Positions 10,431 to 20,990 of a stretch of DNA of 64,000 bases are shown piece by piece; position 1 is the stretch's first letter; every line of letters begins with the position of its first letter. Below the pieces are notes generated by a model. That model saw nothing but the letters and a program-made list of their open reading frames with translations. It searched no databases and was not told the origin of the DNA. A program made the position numbers and the translations under genes. Source of the DNA: Xiphydria camelus (lineage: Eukaryota; Arthropoda; Insecta; Hymenoptera; Xiphydriidae); NCBI GenBank assembly GCA_963678675.1, contig OY783197.1, positions 11,962,304 to 12,026,303 of the forward strand, read 5' to 3'.

Positions 10431-12075
10431 TACAGGGTGGACCAGGTTAAACGTCATTTTTTTGATATGTGATAGAACAACAACAAAAAAGTAGACTCAT
10501 AAGAAAATTGTTTTCAAAAATGTTTCCTAACAAAGATACAGGGTGTCAAAGTTTCAAAACAAAATGGTTTTCTCATCATAACTTCTAAACTACTTGATCG
10601 ATTTCCATGAAATTTCGCACACAGGCTAATGTAGAACAGCTCTAAGCAATAATTAAATAATTTTTAAAAATTCTCCAGTGGCGTAGATACTAGGGGCCGG
10701 TACCCCCCTTTCCCTCTCCCAATCTTCGGCGCCACTGGATATTTTGCAAAGAAAATTTAATTATTGGATTCCCCGTTTAATTTAGAGAAAAAAATCACCC
10801 TTGAACATTTTTGATTTATGGCTTCGTTTTAGAGGTATTTATTTTAATTTATAGGGTTGCGAGCAGGCCAAAGCTAGGTTGAACTCCATTAATTGTGATA
10901 TGTGATAGAGCAACAAAAAAAAATAGATTCTCATGAGAAAATTTTTTTCAAAAATGTTTCCTAACAAAGATATAGGGTGTCAAAGTTTCGAAAAAAAAAA
11001 ATGGTTTTCTCATCATAACTTCTAAGCCACTGGATCGATTTCCATGAAATTTCGCACACAGGCTAATGTCGTACAGCTCTAAGTAATAATTAAATAATTT
11101 TAAAAAATTCTCCAGTGGCGTAGATACTGGGGGCCGGTACCCCCTTTCCTCCTTCCCAATCTTCGGCGCCACTGGATATTTTGCAAAGAAAATTTAATTA
11201 TTAGATTTCCCGTTTAATTTAAAGAAAAAAATCTCAAAAACGAAGTCACAAATCAAAAATTTGCAAGGGTGACTTTTTTCTTTAAATTAAACGGGGAATC
11301 CAATAATTAAATTTTCTTTGCAAAATATCCAGTGGCGCCGAAGATTGGGAGGGAGAAAGGGGGGTACCGGCCCCTAGTATCTACGCCACTGGAGAATTTT
11401 TTAAAATTACTTAATTATTACTTAGAGCTGTACGACATTAGCCTGTGTGCGAAATTTCATGGAAATCGATCAAGTAGTTTAGAAGTTATGATGAGAAAAC
11501 CATTTTTTTTCGAAACTTTGACACCCTATATCTTTATTAGGAAACATTTTCGAAAAAAATTTTCTCATGAGAATCTATTTTTTGTTGTTGCTCTATCATA
11601 TTCACAATTAATCGAGTTCAACCTAGCTTTGGCCTGCTCGCAACCCTATAAATTAAAATAAATATCTCAAAAACGAAGCCATAAATCAAAAATTTTCAAG
11701 GGTGATTTTTTTCTCTAAATTAAACGGGGAATCCAATAATTAAATTTTCTTTGCAAAATATCCAGTGGCGCCGAAGATTGGGAGGGAGAAATGGGGTTAC
11801 CGGCCCCTAGTATCTACGCGACTGGAGAATTTTTAAAAATTATTTAATTATTGCTTAGAGCTGTTCTACATTAGACTGTGTGCGAATTTTCATGAAAATT
11901 GATCAAGTAGTTTAGAAGTTATGATGAGAAAACAATTTTTTTTCGAAACTTTGACATCCTGTATCTTTGTTAGGAAACATTTCTGAAAAAAAAATTTCTT
12001 ATGAAAGAGAGTCTACTTTTTTTTGTTGTTCTATCACATATAAAAAAAATGACGTTTAACCTGGTCCACCCTGTA
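10431..12075. mobile_element. Giant foldback element, 1,645 bp, TA-flanked
   Basis: Begins TACAGGGTGGACCAGG and ends with its complement CCTGGTCCACCCTGTA, flanked by TA (10429-10430 and 12076-12077). It has four blocks of about 400 bp: two direct copies (10431-10865, 10866-11240) followed by two inverted ones (11270-11660, 11661-12075), so the whole folds on an axis near 11250 with arms of about 0.8 kb. Frames at 10948-11172 and 11332-11661 are the same repeat read in both directions, not genes. TA duplication points to the Tc1/mariner group or another TA-targeting family. Confidence 0.85.
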
Positions 12076-12077
12076 TA

Positions 12078-12461
12078 ATATTATTTATAGGGTTACGGTA
12101 CCGTATCCCACGCCCTGTTACGATGAACGGTGTTGATTGGTCAAAACGTATCACGTGGGATAAACTGAGTTAAAACAGCTTTTCGCGTAGTTCGTGTTTA
12201 GAAAAGTTAGGTTAAAGTAATTAAACCAAATTGGTAATTATACTACAAAAGGCGTTTGCATATTATCGTTATTATTCCTTACGTTTTTCTATCCATTTTT
12301 TATTTTCTACGCAATACGACATAAAAATAAATCAAAGATTCAACTACCGTGCCGAACAACAACAACACCCAACGGCGCACAGTGCTCCCCGGTATATGGG
12401 AGAGTGGACAAAAATGGAACTTCCTCTTGACGGTTAATCAAACAGTAAATAAATGATTGTT
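12078..12461. other. No gene seen
   Basis: Single-copy looking sequence between the foldback and a tandem array. No domain-bearing frame. Confidence 0.4.
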
Positions 12462-12880
12462 AAGGAGGTTTTTTGGGTCGCTGATCACGAATCTGAAGTC
12501 AGATTTCAAAAATTCAATATGGCGGATCCAGTATTGCGGACGAGATTTTCGACAATCGACGAATTCATGCCAAATTTGGTATAGGGGGGTTTTTTGGGTC
12601 GCTGATCACGAATCTGAAGTCAGATTTCAAAAATTGATATGGCGGATCCAATATGGCGGACGAGATTTTCGAAAATCGACGGATTCATGCCAGATTTGAT
12701 ATAAGGGGGTTTTTGGGTCCCTGATCACGAATCTGAAGTAGATTTCAAAAATTGAAGATGGCGGATCCAATATGGCGGACGAGATTTTCGAAAATCGACG
12801 GATTCATGCCAAATTTGGTATAGGGGGATTTTTTGGGTCGCTGATTACGAATATGGTTATATTTGCAAAAATTCAAAATA
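12462..12880 (+). repeat. Tandem repeat, about 120 bp unit, 3.3 copies
   Basis: The phrase GGGTCGCTGATCACGAATC recurs at about 12475, 12597, 12717 and 12836 (spacings 119 to 121 bp). Units also share ATGGCGGATCCA and GACGAGATTTTCGA. The last copy is partial. A related design (GTAATGAGCGACCC) appears at 57.8-58.2 kb. Confidence 0.85.
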
Positions 12881-12894
12881 ATAAACAATGAAAT

Positions 12895-13100
12895 TTTGTT
12901 CTAAAGTTCTTTGTTTGTTTGTTTATTTATTTATTTTTACTTTAAAAAATACTTATGATTTATTTGTTTGTAATGGGGTGTGGGAAGGGGGGAGGGGCAA
13001 AACCCCTACCAAAACCCCGCCTTGAACCCCGTCAACCTCGTATTTGATACTTAGTGACAAAAAATAGAATTCATCATTCGGGCGTTTCGCGCCCTCATAA
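12895..13100 (-). repeat. Inverted copy of the 3922-4105 repeat
   Basis: The reverse complement matches 3922-4105 from the A-rich AAATAAATAAACAAACAAAG end through the GTCAACCTCGTATTTG segment to the GGGCG...CGCCC end. It is directly downstream of the tandem array. Confidence 0.65.
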
Positions 13101-13866
13101 TGACAATATCTATAGTTTGGTTTGAGCAGCCTTGAGCAAATAAAACGATATACAGTTATTAAGAGGAATGTACAAGCTTTAGTAAAATACTAAACTGAAA
13201 AGGAGGTTTTTGGAACTTTTTGAGAAATAGCCTCCGCAATCATATGTGTAAAAACATAAGAAATATAAGTCTGGCGAATATTTTTTTCGGTATGTCAACA
13301 CTTTTCTTATTTATATAAAGTGAATAAAAATCCCCTTACCTTGTAGATTGCATACACATTTAAAATTATTTCTAAAAAGAAGTTCGTAATTCTGTTGAGA
13401 CGAGAATGTTTACGCTGTGACGCGTCTTTCTTTCTTTATTTGCATGGCAACGGTGATTCAATTGTTCAGAAACGGATAGGTGTGGGTATAAGGGGCATTA
13501 CTTTTTGATTTCAAGGAATTAGTTTTTCTATATCGCGTAAGTAAAAATCTGATTTTTGTCCACTGAATAAAGCATTGTGCGGCGGTTTGAAAGAAACTAA
13601 AACTTGAGCAACTTGAGCTAGAGATGTGAAACTATTGTGACTAACAATAAGTAGTATGCCGATGGAATCGATATTTCGTCTGTATTATACTATCGTTAGT
13701 AGTTACCGTAATATTGATAATAGAAAACGTTTCTATTCTAAAAATTGTTTTTTATGAAACAAGTGTTGTATTAAGGAAGTAAGTCAAATTTAAAATCGGG
13801 TAATGCAACACGAAAAGGCAGCATCTAACAAGCCGCATGACAAATACTGCTTTCTTGTATTGTATA
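13101..13866. other. No gene seen
   Basis: AT-rich, without a recognised frame or terminal repeat. Confidence 0.4.
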
Positions 13867-14484
13867 GCCAACAAAAATTGATACGTAAAATACTCTCCAA
13901 AAAAGATTTGAAATCAATTAAGATCGCCATGTTCAAGATTCATATATAAAAAGTAAAAGGCATCATTTGAAAGGAAAATTATTGTAAATCAGGTTACTAA
14001 AAAATTCGACTAAAAAATTTATAAAAAAATTTTAATAAAAAAGAACTTGCCGCGTTTAAGTTTCATATTTTGTCCACTATACCGAATATTGGCAGTGCTT
14101 GGACTGTGCTATAGTGATTCATAAATTGCACTGTCGAAGTCAAATTCAGAGAAATCCAGAAGGCTCCCGCCTGATCGGTTTCCCGTGCGACGTTCGGTAT
14201 ACTGGTGGTATCATATAAGTGTATGAATTTATTTAAAATCATAAGTGCATAAACATCAAATATAATTCTCTGAATTTTTTATTTTGAAGGAAAAAACGCG
14301 GCAAGTTCTTTTTTATAAAAATTTTTTTAAAAATTTTTTAGTCGAATTTTTTAGTAACCTGATTTACAATAAGTTTCCTTTCAAATGATGCCTTTTACTT
14401 TTTATATATAAATCTTGAACATGGCGATCTTAATTGATTTCAAATCTTTTTTGGAGAGTATTTTACGTATCAATTTTTGTTGGC
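13867..14484. mobile_element. Foldback element, 618 bp, arms about 190 bp
   Basis: Left arm 13867-14060 starts GCCAACAAAAATTGATACG; right arm 14293-14484 is its near-perfect complement ending GTTGGC. The arms include ACTTGCCGCGTTT/AAACGCGGCAAGT at their inner ends. No target duplication is evident, so the true ends may lie outside the visible inverted repeat. Confidence 0.8.
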
Positions 14485-15054
14485 ACTGAATGAACATGCC
14501 GCCTTTTTTTTACAGAGAATCTGTTTTTGTGGGGGGATTTCACTACTTTTTGGAATTTATTCATGAGGAGAATACGTACATGTAGGAGAATAGCTTTTTA
14601 TTACCACAAAATTAAAGCCTCACATTTTATACCCATACGAGCTAATTAATTAAAACCACGTTACTTTTGATTTATTCTCGTGATATTTTGAAAGGGATTT
14701 ATAAACTAGAGTGCCCTTATATTTTTCACTTTGCCTTAGTATTTTGGAGAAATAAAACATACCGCTTTCGAATTTACAGGCCATCGGATTTTTCTTATAT
14801 TTTGATCGTCTACAGAAATCCATGTAGACATTTTACCTTTAACTCTTTAAGTATACTCTTCCAATAACCGTGACGAATTGTTTAATCATATGTAAAGGTA
14901 CCACTTATGACAGTACATATGTTGTTACATATTAACTCGAGACGTTAGAATAGTTTCAAGAAATCCTTTTGCATGCACAGCTGAAATTAAGGCGAACGCT
15001 AGTTCGCCTGGTCGAGAGAGAAAGAGCGATAGCCATGGCGAACAGCAGAGCCTG
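14485..15054. other. No gene seen
   Basis: AT-rich. A 66-codon plus frame at 14667-14867 shows no domain. Confidence 0.35.
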
Positions 15055-15367
15055 AAGCGTCGTTCTCAGAGCTTCAACGTGTCGCCAGCGATACTTGGGT
15101 AACCAATAAGAATAAAGCCGCTTCTCCCCACTCTTCTGTCGCTGGCGACACGTCCCAAGTTGAATTTTATTTAACTTTTCTCTCCTGTCGCTGCGACAGT
15201 CGTCGATATTTAATATGGCGACTGTCGCAGCGACAGGAGAGAAAAGTTAAATAAAATTCAACTTGGGACGTGTCGCCAGCGACAGAAGAGTGGGGAGAAG
15301 CGGCTTTATTCTTATTGGTTACCCAAGTGGCGCTGGCGACACGATGAAGCTCTGAGAACGACGCTTT
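15055..15367. mobile_element. Palindromic element, 313 bp
   Basis: An almost complete inverted repeat with arms of about 150 bp from AAGCGTCGTTCTCAGAG to its complement, axis near 15213. Each arm carries the short palindromic phrases GTCGCCAGCGAC and CTGTCGCTGCGACAG, so nested small hairpins sit inside the large one. No clear target duplication. Confidence 0.8.
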
Positions 15368-15643
15368 ATTTACAGTAAAGAACGGAAATTTAACCTATAC
15401 GCGATATTTCACTACCGTTTTCCCAGCTGACAATGGTTATAGACAACAGCGGGCGCTATAAAAAATGCTCTTCTTATGTCATATGCATATAAATATTGCC
15501 AAGACACGCGTTAAAGATGCTTGTTAATGTTTATTATCGTACTTGAAAACACTCTCCGTATTTAACAATTATAAAACCCGTTCCGAATCCCGTGTTTTTT
15601 AGTGTCATGAGTTTCACACAGATGGCGTTTTCTCCGATAGCTT

Positions 15644-15856
15644 TTGGCGAAAAGAGCGATCGCCATGTTATCGGCGGAGCGTTTCGTCCCGGAGTCGGCC
15701 TGTGGACTCGTCAGTAAGGCTAGGCCGACTCCTGCCTTAGACGCTCTGTGTGCTCTGTCCTCCGTGGTTGTCGAACAGCTTCGGTCTTATGTAGAAACGT
15801 ACTCGTGTTCGACCACTAGTGAGAAAGGCAGCGCCATCTGGTGGCGGGCCGCCACA
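15644..15856 (-). repeat. 3' LTR of the short gypsy-type element
   Basis: 213 bp, apparently identical to 16435-16647. The frame starting at 15644 that reads through this LTR is repeated word for word from the second LTR and is not a gene. Confidence 0.85.
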
Positions 15857-15871
15857 GTACTCCCCCCAGTG
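15857..15871 (-). promoter_or_regulatory. Polypurine tract
   Basis: On the minus strand CACTGGGGGGAGTAC abuts the TGTGGCGG start of the 3' LTR, the expected place of the plus-strand primer. Confidence 0.65.
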
Positions 15872-16012
15872 ACGGCTGCTGGAGGCAGGCGTAACGATGT
15901 GGAAGATGGTGGTGTGCGTGGCGATGGCTGTGTGAGCGTGGTTCTATGTGACTGGGACATCGTGAGTTGGAAATTCCGCCGGTGTTCGTCGCAGCGTGTG
16001 AGAGATCGATCC

Positions 16013-16330
16013 TGTGTGTGTGTGTGTGTGTGTGATGATGCGGCTGCTGCCTGCGTGGGTCCAGCATGGCCGTGTGTGTGCGTGCGCTGGTCTGGGGCTG
16101 CTGCCTGCGTGGGTCTAGCATGGCCTTGTGTGTGAGCGCTGGTGCTGTGGCTGCTGCCTGCGTGGGTCTAGCATGGCCGTGTGTGTGTGCGCTGGCATGG
16201 CTGGTGCTCTGGGGCGTCGTGGCCGTGTGTGTGTGTGTGTGGCTGGTGCTGTGAGCGTCGTGGCCGTGTGCGTGAGCGCTGGTGTGGCTGGTGCTGGCTG
16301 AGAGCGTCGTGGCCGTGTGCGTGTGGTTGG
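16013..16330 (+). repeat. GT-rich minisatellite inside the LTR element
   Basis: A (TG)n run at about 16013-16033 is followed by imperfect units of the type CTGCCTGCGTGGGTCTAGCA and CGTCGTGGCCGTGTG, four or more copies. These make spurious Cys/Val/Trp-rich frames on both strands. Confidence 0.75.
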
Positions 16331-16414
16331 CTCTGCTTCCGGATGAAGGTGTCCTATCATGGGAGTTCCTTGGTCCAGAAGGTATGCTGCAGGAATGATG
16401 ATCTTCTCCGCTGC

Positions 16415-16432
16415 ATCACGTCGGGGTCACCA
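16415..16432 (-). promoter_or_regulatory. tRNA primer-binding site
   Basis: Minus-strand TGGTGACCCCGACGTGAT, two bases from the LTR end. The sequence is of the type used by insect gypsy elements. Confidence 0.65.
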
Positions 16433-16434
16433 CT

Positions 16435-16647
16435 TTGGCGAAAAGAGCGATCGCCATGTTATCGGCGGAGCGTTTCGTCCCGGAGTCGGCCTGTGGACTC
16501 GTCAGTAAGGCTAGGCCGACTCCTGCCTTAGACGCTCTGTGTGCTCTGTCCTCCGTGGTTGTCGAACAGCTTCGGTCTTATGTAGAAACGTACTCGTGTT
16601 CGACCACTAGTGAGAAAGGCAGCGCCATCTGGTGGCGGGCCGCCACA
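16435..16647 (-). repeat. 5' LTR of the short gypsy-type element
   Basis: 213 bp partner of 15644-15856, with AGCTT at its outer edge. Confidence 0.85.
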
Positions 16648-16939
16648 AGCTTGATGCGAGATCGCTATTCCGTCTGCTCTATGCTGGTAAAACAGTACCT
16701 CTCGAAGCATTGATTATTATTTATCATCTGTCAACCGTAACGATCCGACAAAATAATGGCATGTATTTGAATAATAAACGATAATCTGGAAACGAAAGGA
16801 GAAATTTGCAACCGCAAATTCCGTTTGACAGATACGATTCATTCTAATTCAAAACAGAGTTGGAAAGACTCGACTGGCTAAATGGTTAAATGGTACATGA
16901 ACTTTGACGATGATGAAAAACAGAAGCTGATAGAAGAAG

Positions 16940-17095
16940 TACACGCGGTATATATAATTACTGTAAGGGATGCGAAACATACTCTCGTACTAATTTTGTG
17001 GAGGTAAGTCCTGGAACTCGATGGAATATCAAGACCAAGACGCTCGACAATGCTACACATATCGTTGCTGTTCATAATGATTCTTTCAGTTTCGT
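16940..17095 (+). pseudogene. Possible TE coding fragment with a CxxC pair
   Basis: A plus frame reads [16 protein letters not shown] followed by GTRWNIKTKTLDNATHIVAV, which looks coding rather than random, but the frame is short and I do not recognise the family. It lies upstream of the Ulp1-like protease remnant on the same strand and could be part of the same element. Confidence 0.3.
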
Positions 17096-17381
17096 AACTT
17101 CAAAATAATCTATAGATGTTACGCTGGCTTAGATTTTTGTATCTGTGTCGATGTCAATGATAAGTCTAAAAAATAAAGGGAGCTATTGATTGGTACGATG
17201 GACGTTGATCATTCTTCTTTTTATCGCATACACCTCAGCGATCCCGTAGAAACCGGTGAAGAGCAACAATCAATACCAAATTCTCAGAATTACATTTTAT
17301 CTGAACATTCGTATGCTTCGCAACAAGTGGTGATAAGGGTCACTAAAAGAGTAGTAACTTGGCAAAAATTACCACAATTTA

Positions 17382-17935
17382 TTGGATCTTCTACTTCTTC
17401 AACGAGAAGAAATACAGAAAATTGAGAACGGTGAATGTCTTAATGACAAACACATGAGTGTCTTTACTTCTATTGTCCAGAATAGTACTCAATACATGCC
17501 TTACGAAACCATTTACATCCAAAAACCTGCTAAAATTTTTCCGGTGCCTTCGCAAACTGATCATATACAAATTTTGCCTTCACTAAATCACTGGGTATGC
17601 AGTTACTACGATTGCCGCCAAGATCAATTATTAATTTATGATTCGTTGAATAATAGCAACATCGATGAACATCAGAAAATTTTTCTCCAACGATTATATC
17701 CTGATTTCAATCTTGATAACATACGATTTCCGAAGGTTCAAAGACAAGAAAATAATACTGACTGTGGTTTATTTGCTATTGCGTTCGCTGTGTAATTAAT
17801 TTTAGGTAAGAAACCTGAAACATTATTCTACTGTATAGAAAGTATGCGCTGTCACTTACTGAAAATTTTGACCGATCGCACAATCACGCATTTTCCTTTA
17901 TATTCTGACAAAGTGCATCAGGTAATTTGTCGAAT
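17382..17935 (+). pseudogene. Ulp1/SENP-type (C48) cysteine protease of transposon type
   Basis: The frame starts in NGECLNDKHMSVF (substrate-entry helix region), then HWVCSYYD (catalytic His, about 17590), LLIYDSLN (catalytic Asp, about 17635) and VQRQENNTDCGLFAIAFA (Gln of the oxyanion hole and catalytic Cys, about 17737-17790). A stop interrupts at about 17793, but the frame continues with LILGKKPETLFYCIESMRCH to about 17935. All catalytic residues are present. Such proteases (deubiquitinase/deSUMOylase fold) are carried by many animal TEs; the host element is not identified. An unrelated-looking frame at 17186-17425 lies just upstream and overlaps it. Confidence 0.72.
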
Positions 17936-17977
17936 ATGGTTTCGGCCGTGACACCAAAGTACAAAATCACACATTAA

Positions 17978-18103
17978 GGGCCGGTTTTACCAACAGGTAT
18001 AAACGCGGTATAGCGCTATACTGAGAATAACCGTAAGGCTTATTGCTGGTTATTCTCAGTATAGCGCTACACCGCGTTTATACCGTGTTGGTAAAACCGG
18101 CCC
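17978..18103. mobile_element. 126 bp palindromic MITE, TAA duplication (Harbinger-like)
   Basis: Starts GGGCCGGTTTTACCAACA and ends with its complement; arms are about 57 bp. TAA is present on both sides (17975-17977 and 18104-18106). A 3 bp TAA/TTA duplication and GGGCC ends fit PIF/Harbinger-type MITEs. Confidence 0.78.
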
Positions 18104-18182
18104 TAAGTAAAAGAAAACCCCCCCAAAAAAACATTTTCCAAATGTAAAATGGTGGGTCGAGAGAGAAAGGCGATCCTTACCT

Positions 18183-18564
18183 GCCTAAAAAATGAGATTT
18201 CAACAAACAAATAAAAATGATATCAACAAGCTGCAGCTTTTAGTCGCGAAAGATATGATCACATTAAACAAATTCTGAAGAAAAAAAAATGTATACCACC
18301 CTCACACCACCCCCTTAAACTCACTCGACAGCCCGCTTTTGCGATTAGCGATAAGAAGAAGAATGCTCAACGTCCATCGCACCAATCAATAGCTCCGTTT
18401 GCTGTTACAGAAGCGGGCTGTCGAGTGAGTTTAAGGGGGTGGTGAGGGTGGTATACATTTTTTTTCTTCAGAAATTGTTTAATGTGATCATATCTTTCGC
18501 GACTAAAAGCTGCAGCTTGTTGATATCATTTTTGTTTGTTTGTTGAAATCTCATTTTTTAGGCA
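18183..18564. mobile_element. Foldback element, 382 bp, loop with captured sequence
   Basis: Arms 18183-18338 and 18410-18564 are near-perfect complements (TGCCTAAAAAATGAGATTTC outermost). The unpaired loop (about 18348-18397) is a reverse-complement copy of 17179-17226, the sequence just upstream of the Ulp1-like pseudogene, with only a few changes. Confidence 0.8.
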
Positions 18565-18596
18565 AGTTTCGCCCCCTTACTCGTAAATAAATTTCC

Positions 18597-19680
18597 AGCA
18601 CAGCATCGATATTTTGCTGCACCTATATTCTTCTGGGATATAAAAACCCTATATAATTCAGCCCTAACAAGTACAATCTTATCAAGCTGTACCTTATCGA
18701 GGAGATCTTTCAACGTAATGATTCCGAAATGCTTCTATGCTGTTCTGCAACATTCGCGAATTTATCGAAAAATATATATTATGAGTAAAGAGGAATGTTT
18801 CTAACATACGGTAATGTTCACGAATATTGTAAAATATCGCAGGAATGTTACAGAAAAGTTGCTTGCAAAAACGTGCTTTGCGGGGTGTAAATGATGATAT
18901 TTTGTAATTTCCATCGTTACACCAAAGGTAAAGAAGAGATGAAATAGAAGTGAGGTACATACATGTACACTTCACGTTTGACAGGTCGGTATATAAATTG
19001 AAACTTGTGATAGTATAATATGAAAGAGGAAAAACTTATATCGACAAAGAAACAATAATAATAAAGTAGTTACTCCATTATTGTAATCCAATAACATTGT
19101 ATCACTTATTTTTCTGCCACGACTTTAATTGCTGATAGCGAAGAAAAATCAAATTTATTGGTTGATCCATCCACTATCAACAATCAAAGTCGTGGCAGAA
19201 AAATAAGGAATATAATGGAATTGGATTACAATAATAGAGTAACTACTTTATTATTTTTTTTTCTTTATCGATATAAGTTTTTCGTCTTTCGTATTATACA
19301 ATCACAAGTTTAAATTTATATACCGACTTGTCAAATGTGAAGTGTACATGTACCTCACTTCTCTTTCATCTCTTCTTCGCCTCTGGTGTAACGATGGATT
19401 ACAAATATCACCATTTGCACCCCACAAAGCACATTCTTGCAAGTAACTTTTCTGTAACATTCCTGCGATATTTTACAATATTCGTGAACACTACCGTATG
19501 TTAGAAATATATACTTCTCGATAAAAACGTTTCGGAATCATTATGTCGAAAAATCTCCCCGATAAGGTATAGTCCGATAAGATTGTACTTGTTCGGGCTG
19601 AATTATATAGGGTTTTTATAATTATTTTAGGAAGTTCCAGAAGAATATAGATGCAGCAAAATATCGATGCTCTCTGCTAG
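18597..19680. mobile_element. Foldback element, about 1.08 kb, arms about 0.5 kb
   Basis: Left arm 18597-19140 and right arm 19190-19680 are complementary, with small insertions and deletions, around an axis near 19160. Outer ends contain ATCGATATTTTGCTGC and GCAGCAAAATATCGAT. Diverged copies of the arm recur at 19920-20240 and 20500-20640, beside a mariner-type transposase remnant. Confidence 0.75.
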
Positions 19681-19689
19681 AAAGAGTAA

Positions 19690-20485
19690 GGAATAACCCT
19701 TGAAAGAATATTCAGGCTATGGCAAGAAAGGTTAGAATCAGAGGTTAGCAAGTCTACGGTTAGAAGGATGAAACATGCCCAAGTCGTATTCAGCCTTGAG
19801 AAGATTTATTTTCAATATTGGACCAAAGGTACGGCAATCCAGCAGTCTCATAACCGACAGAAATTACGAAAGTGAGATTTATGTTAAATTATCTTAACAA
19901 ATATTTAATTAAGAAATTACATCCCATAAAACACGTCTTTACAAGTAATTTTTCTGATATTCTTGCGATATTTTGCAATATTTTTGAACACTACCCTATG
20001 TTAGAAATATATCTTTCTCGATAAATTCACAAAGTTGCAAAACGTTATAGAAACATTTTGGAATCATTACATTGAAAGAAACAGCTCAATAAGACAGCTC
20101 GATAAGATTGTACTTGTCAGAGCTGAATTATATATGTGATTTCTATAATTATTTTAGAAAGACCTGAAAGAATACGAGAGCAGTGGAACATCGATGCTCT
20201 CCTAGAGAGAATAAGACTATAAGAAATAGAAAAGCATGTTCATCCTTTTAAAATGAAGTACATACATGCACCGGAGAAAGCAAATCCAGCTCGACGAATG
20301 AACTATTCCGACTGGTTTTTGGAACGGCAAGTGGACGAACCCTCGTTCGTCAGAAGATTTTGTTCACAGATGAATCGAAATTCTACAACGAAGGATTAGT
20401 GAATAATCACAACGCCCACTATTGGTCCGTGAGAAATCCTCACTGGGTAGAAGAAGTCGAAGGCGATGGAGTGGAGGCGATGAAC
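19690..20485 (+). pseudogene. Tc1/mariner-superfamily (IS630-type) transposase remnant
   Basis: A decayed helix-turn-helix-like RISEVSKSTVRR is readable at about 19735-19775. After an intervening arm-type repeat, 20245-20465 reads HVHPFKMKYIHAPEK, then after a frameshift KILFTDESKFYNEG (first catalytic Asp in FTDES) and HNAHYWSVRNPHW, typical of insect DD(x)D/E transposases. The remaining catalytic residues are lost: the sequence ends in non-coding repeat at about 20485. It may be the mother family of the neighbouring foldbacks. Confidence 0.65.
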
Positions 20486-20990
20486 TAAAAATAAAATAAA
20501 ATTTAGTATATAAATCGAAACTTGTAGTAGGAAGGCAGAGGGCAAGCACCGATGAGAAAAAAATAGAAATAAAGTATTATAGTTACCCCGATATTGTAGT
20601 TACTCCGATGTTTTTGTTCTTCTCCCACGACTTAGATTCTCCAATATGTAGAAATATACCGTCCTCCCGTACTGACAGTATACGTGCATTTTTTACCTCT
20701 ATATGCCGAAATTAAGAATCTCTAGAACTCTGCGGTACAATGCCACGGTAGGAATATCAAATTCTACCGACATGACATGCTTCGACAAGGTCTGTATCAA
20801 CTTTAGCATTATATTGGGGGCACTGCACTAATCCTGTGGCACATTTTTCTATCTGGGAAAGCCGTGGTAGAAAAGTAGGAGATACGATAGAATTGGATTA
20901 CAATAATGAAGTAATTATTTTATTATCTTTTCTTTATCGATATAATCCCCCTTTCGTATTATCAAAAGTTCCAATTATATATTATCGGAA
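20486..20990. repeat. Diverged copies of the foldback arm plus inverted-repeat unit
   Basis: 20500-20640 and, inverted, 20860-20975 resemble the inner ends of the 18.6-19.7 kb foldback (both contain a version of TTTATCGATATAA or its complement). No gene. Confidence 0.5.

Larger units (their letters stand above)
15644..16647 (-). mobile_element. Short non-autonomous Ty3/gypsy-type LTR element (TRIM-like)
   Basis: Two direct repeats of 213 bp (15644-15856 and 16435-16647) enclose 578 bp and appear identical base for base. The 5 bp AGCTT flanks the element on both sides (15639-15643 and 16648-16652), as LTR integration predicts. Read on the minus strand the LTR starts TGTGGCGG; next to the upstream LTR is a primer-binding-site-like TGGTGACCCCGACGTGAT (16415-16432), and the other LTR is preceded by a purine tract TGGGGGGAGTA (15857-15868). 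No gag or pol domain is inside. LTR identity indicates a recent insertion that must have used another element's enzymes. Confidence 0.85.

Noticed and set aside
10948..11661. Paired frames of 74 and 109 codons with nearly the same protein
   Set aside because: They are the same non-coding arm of the foldback read in its two orientations.
15644..16713. Cys/Val-rich frames of 163, 116 and 92 codons
   Set aside because: They read through the LTRs and the GT minisatellite of the short gypsy-type element.
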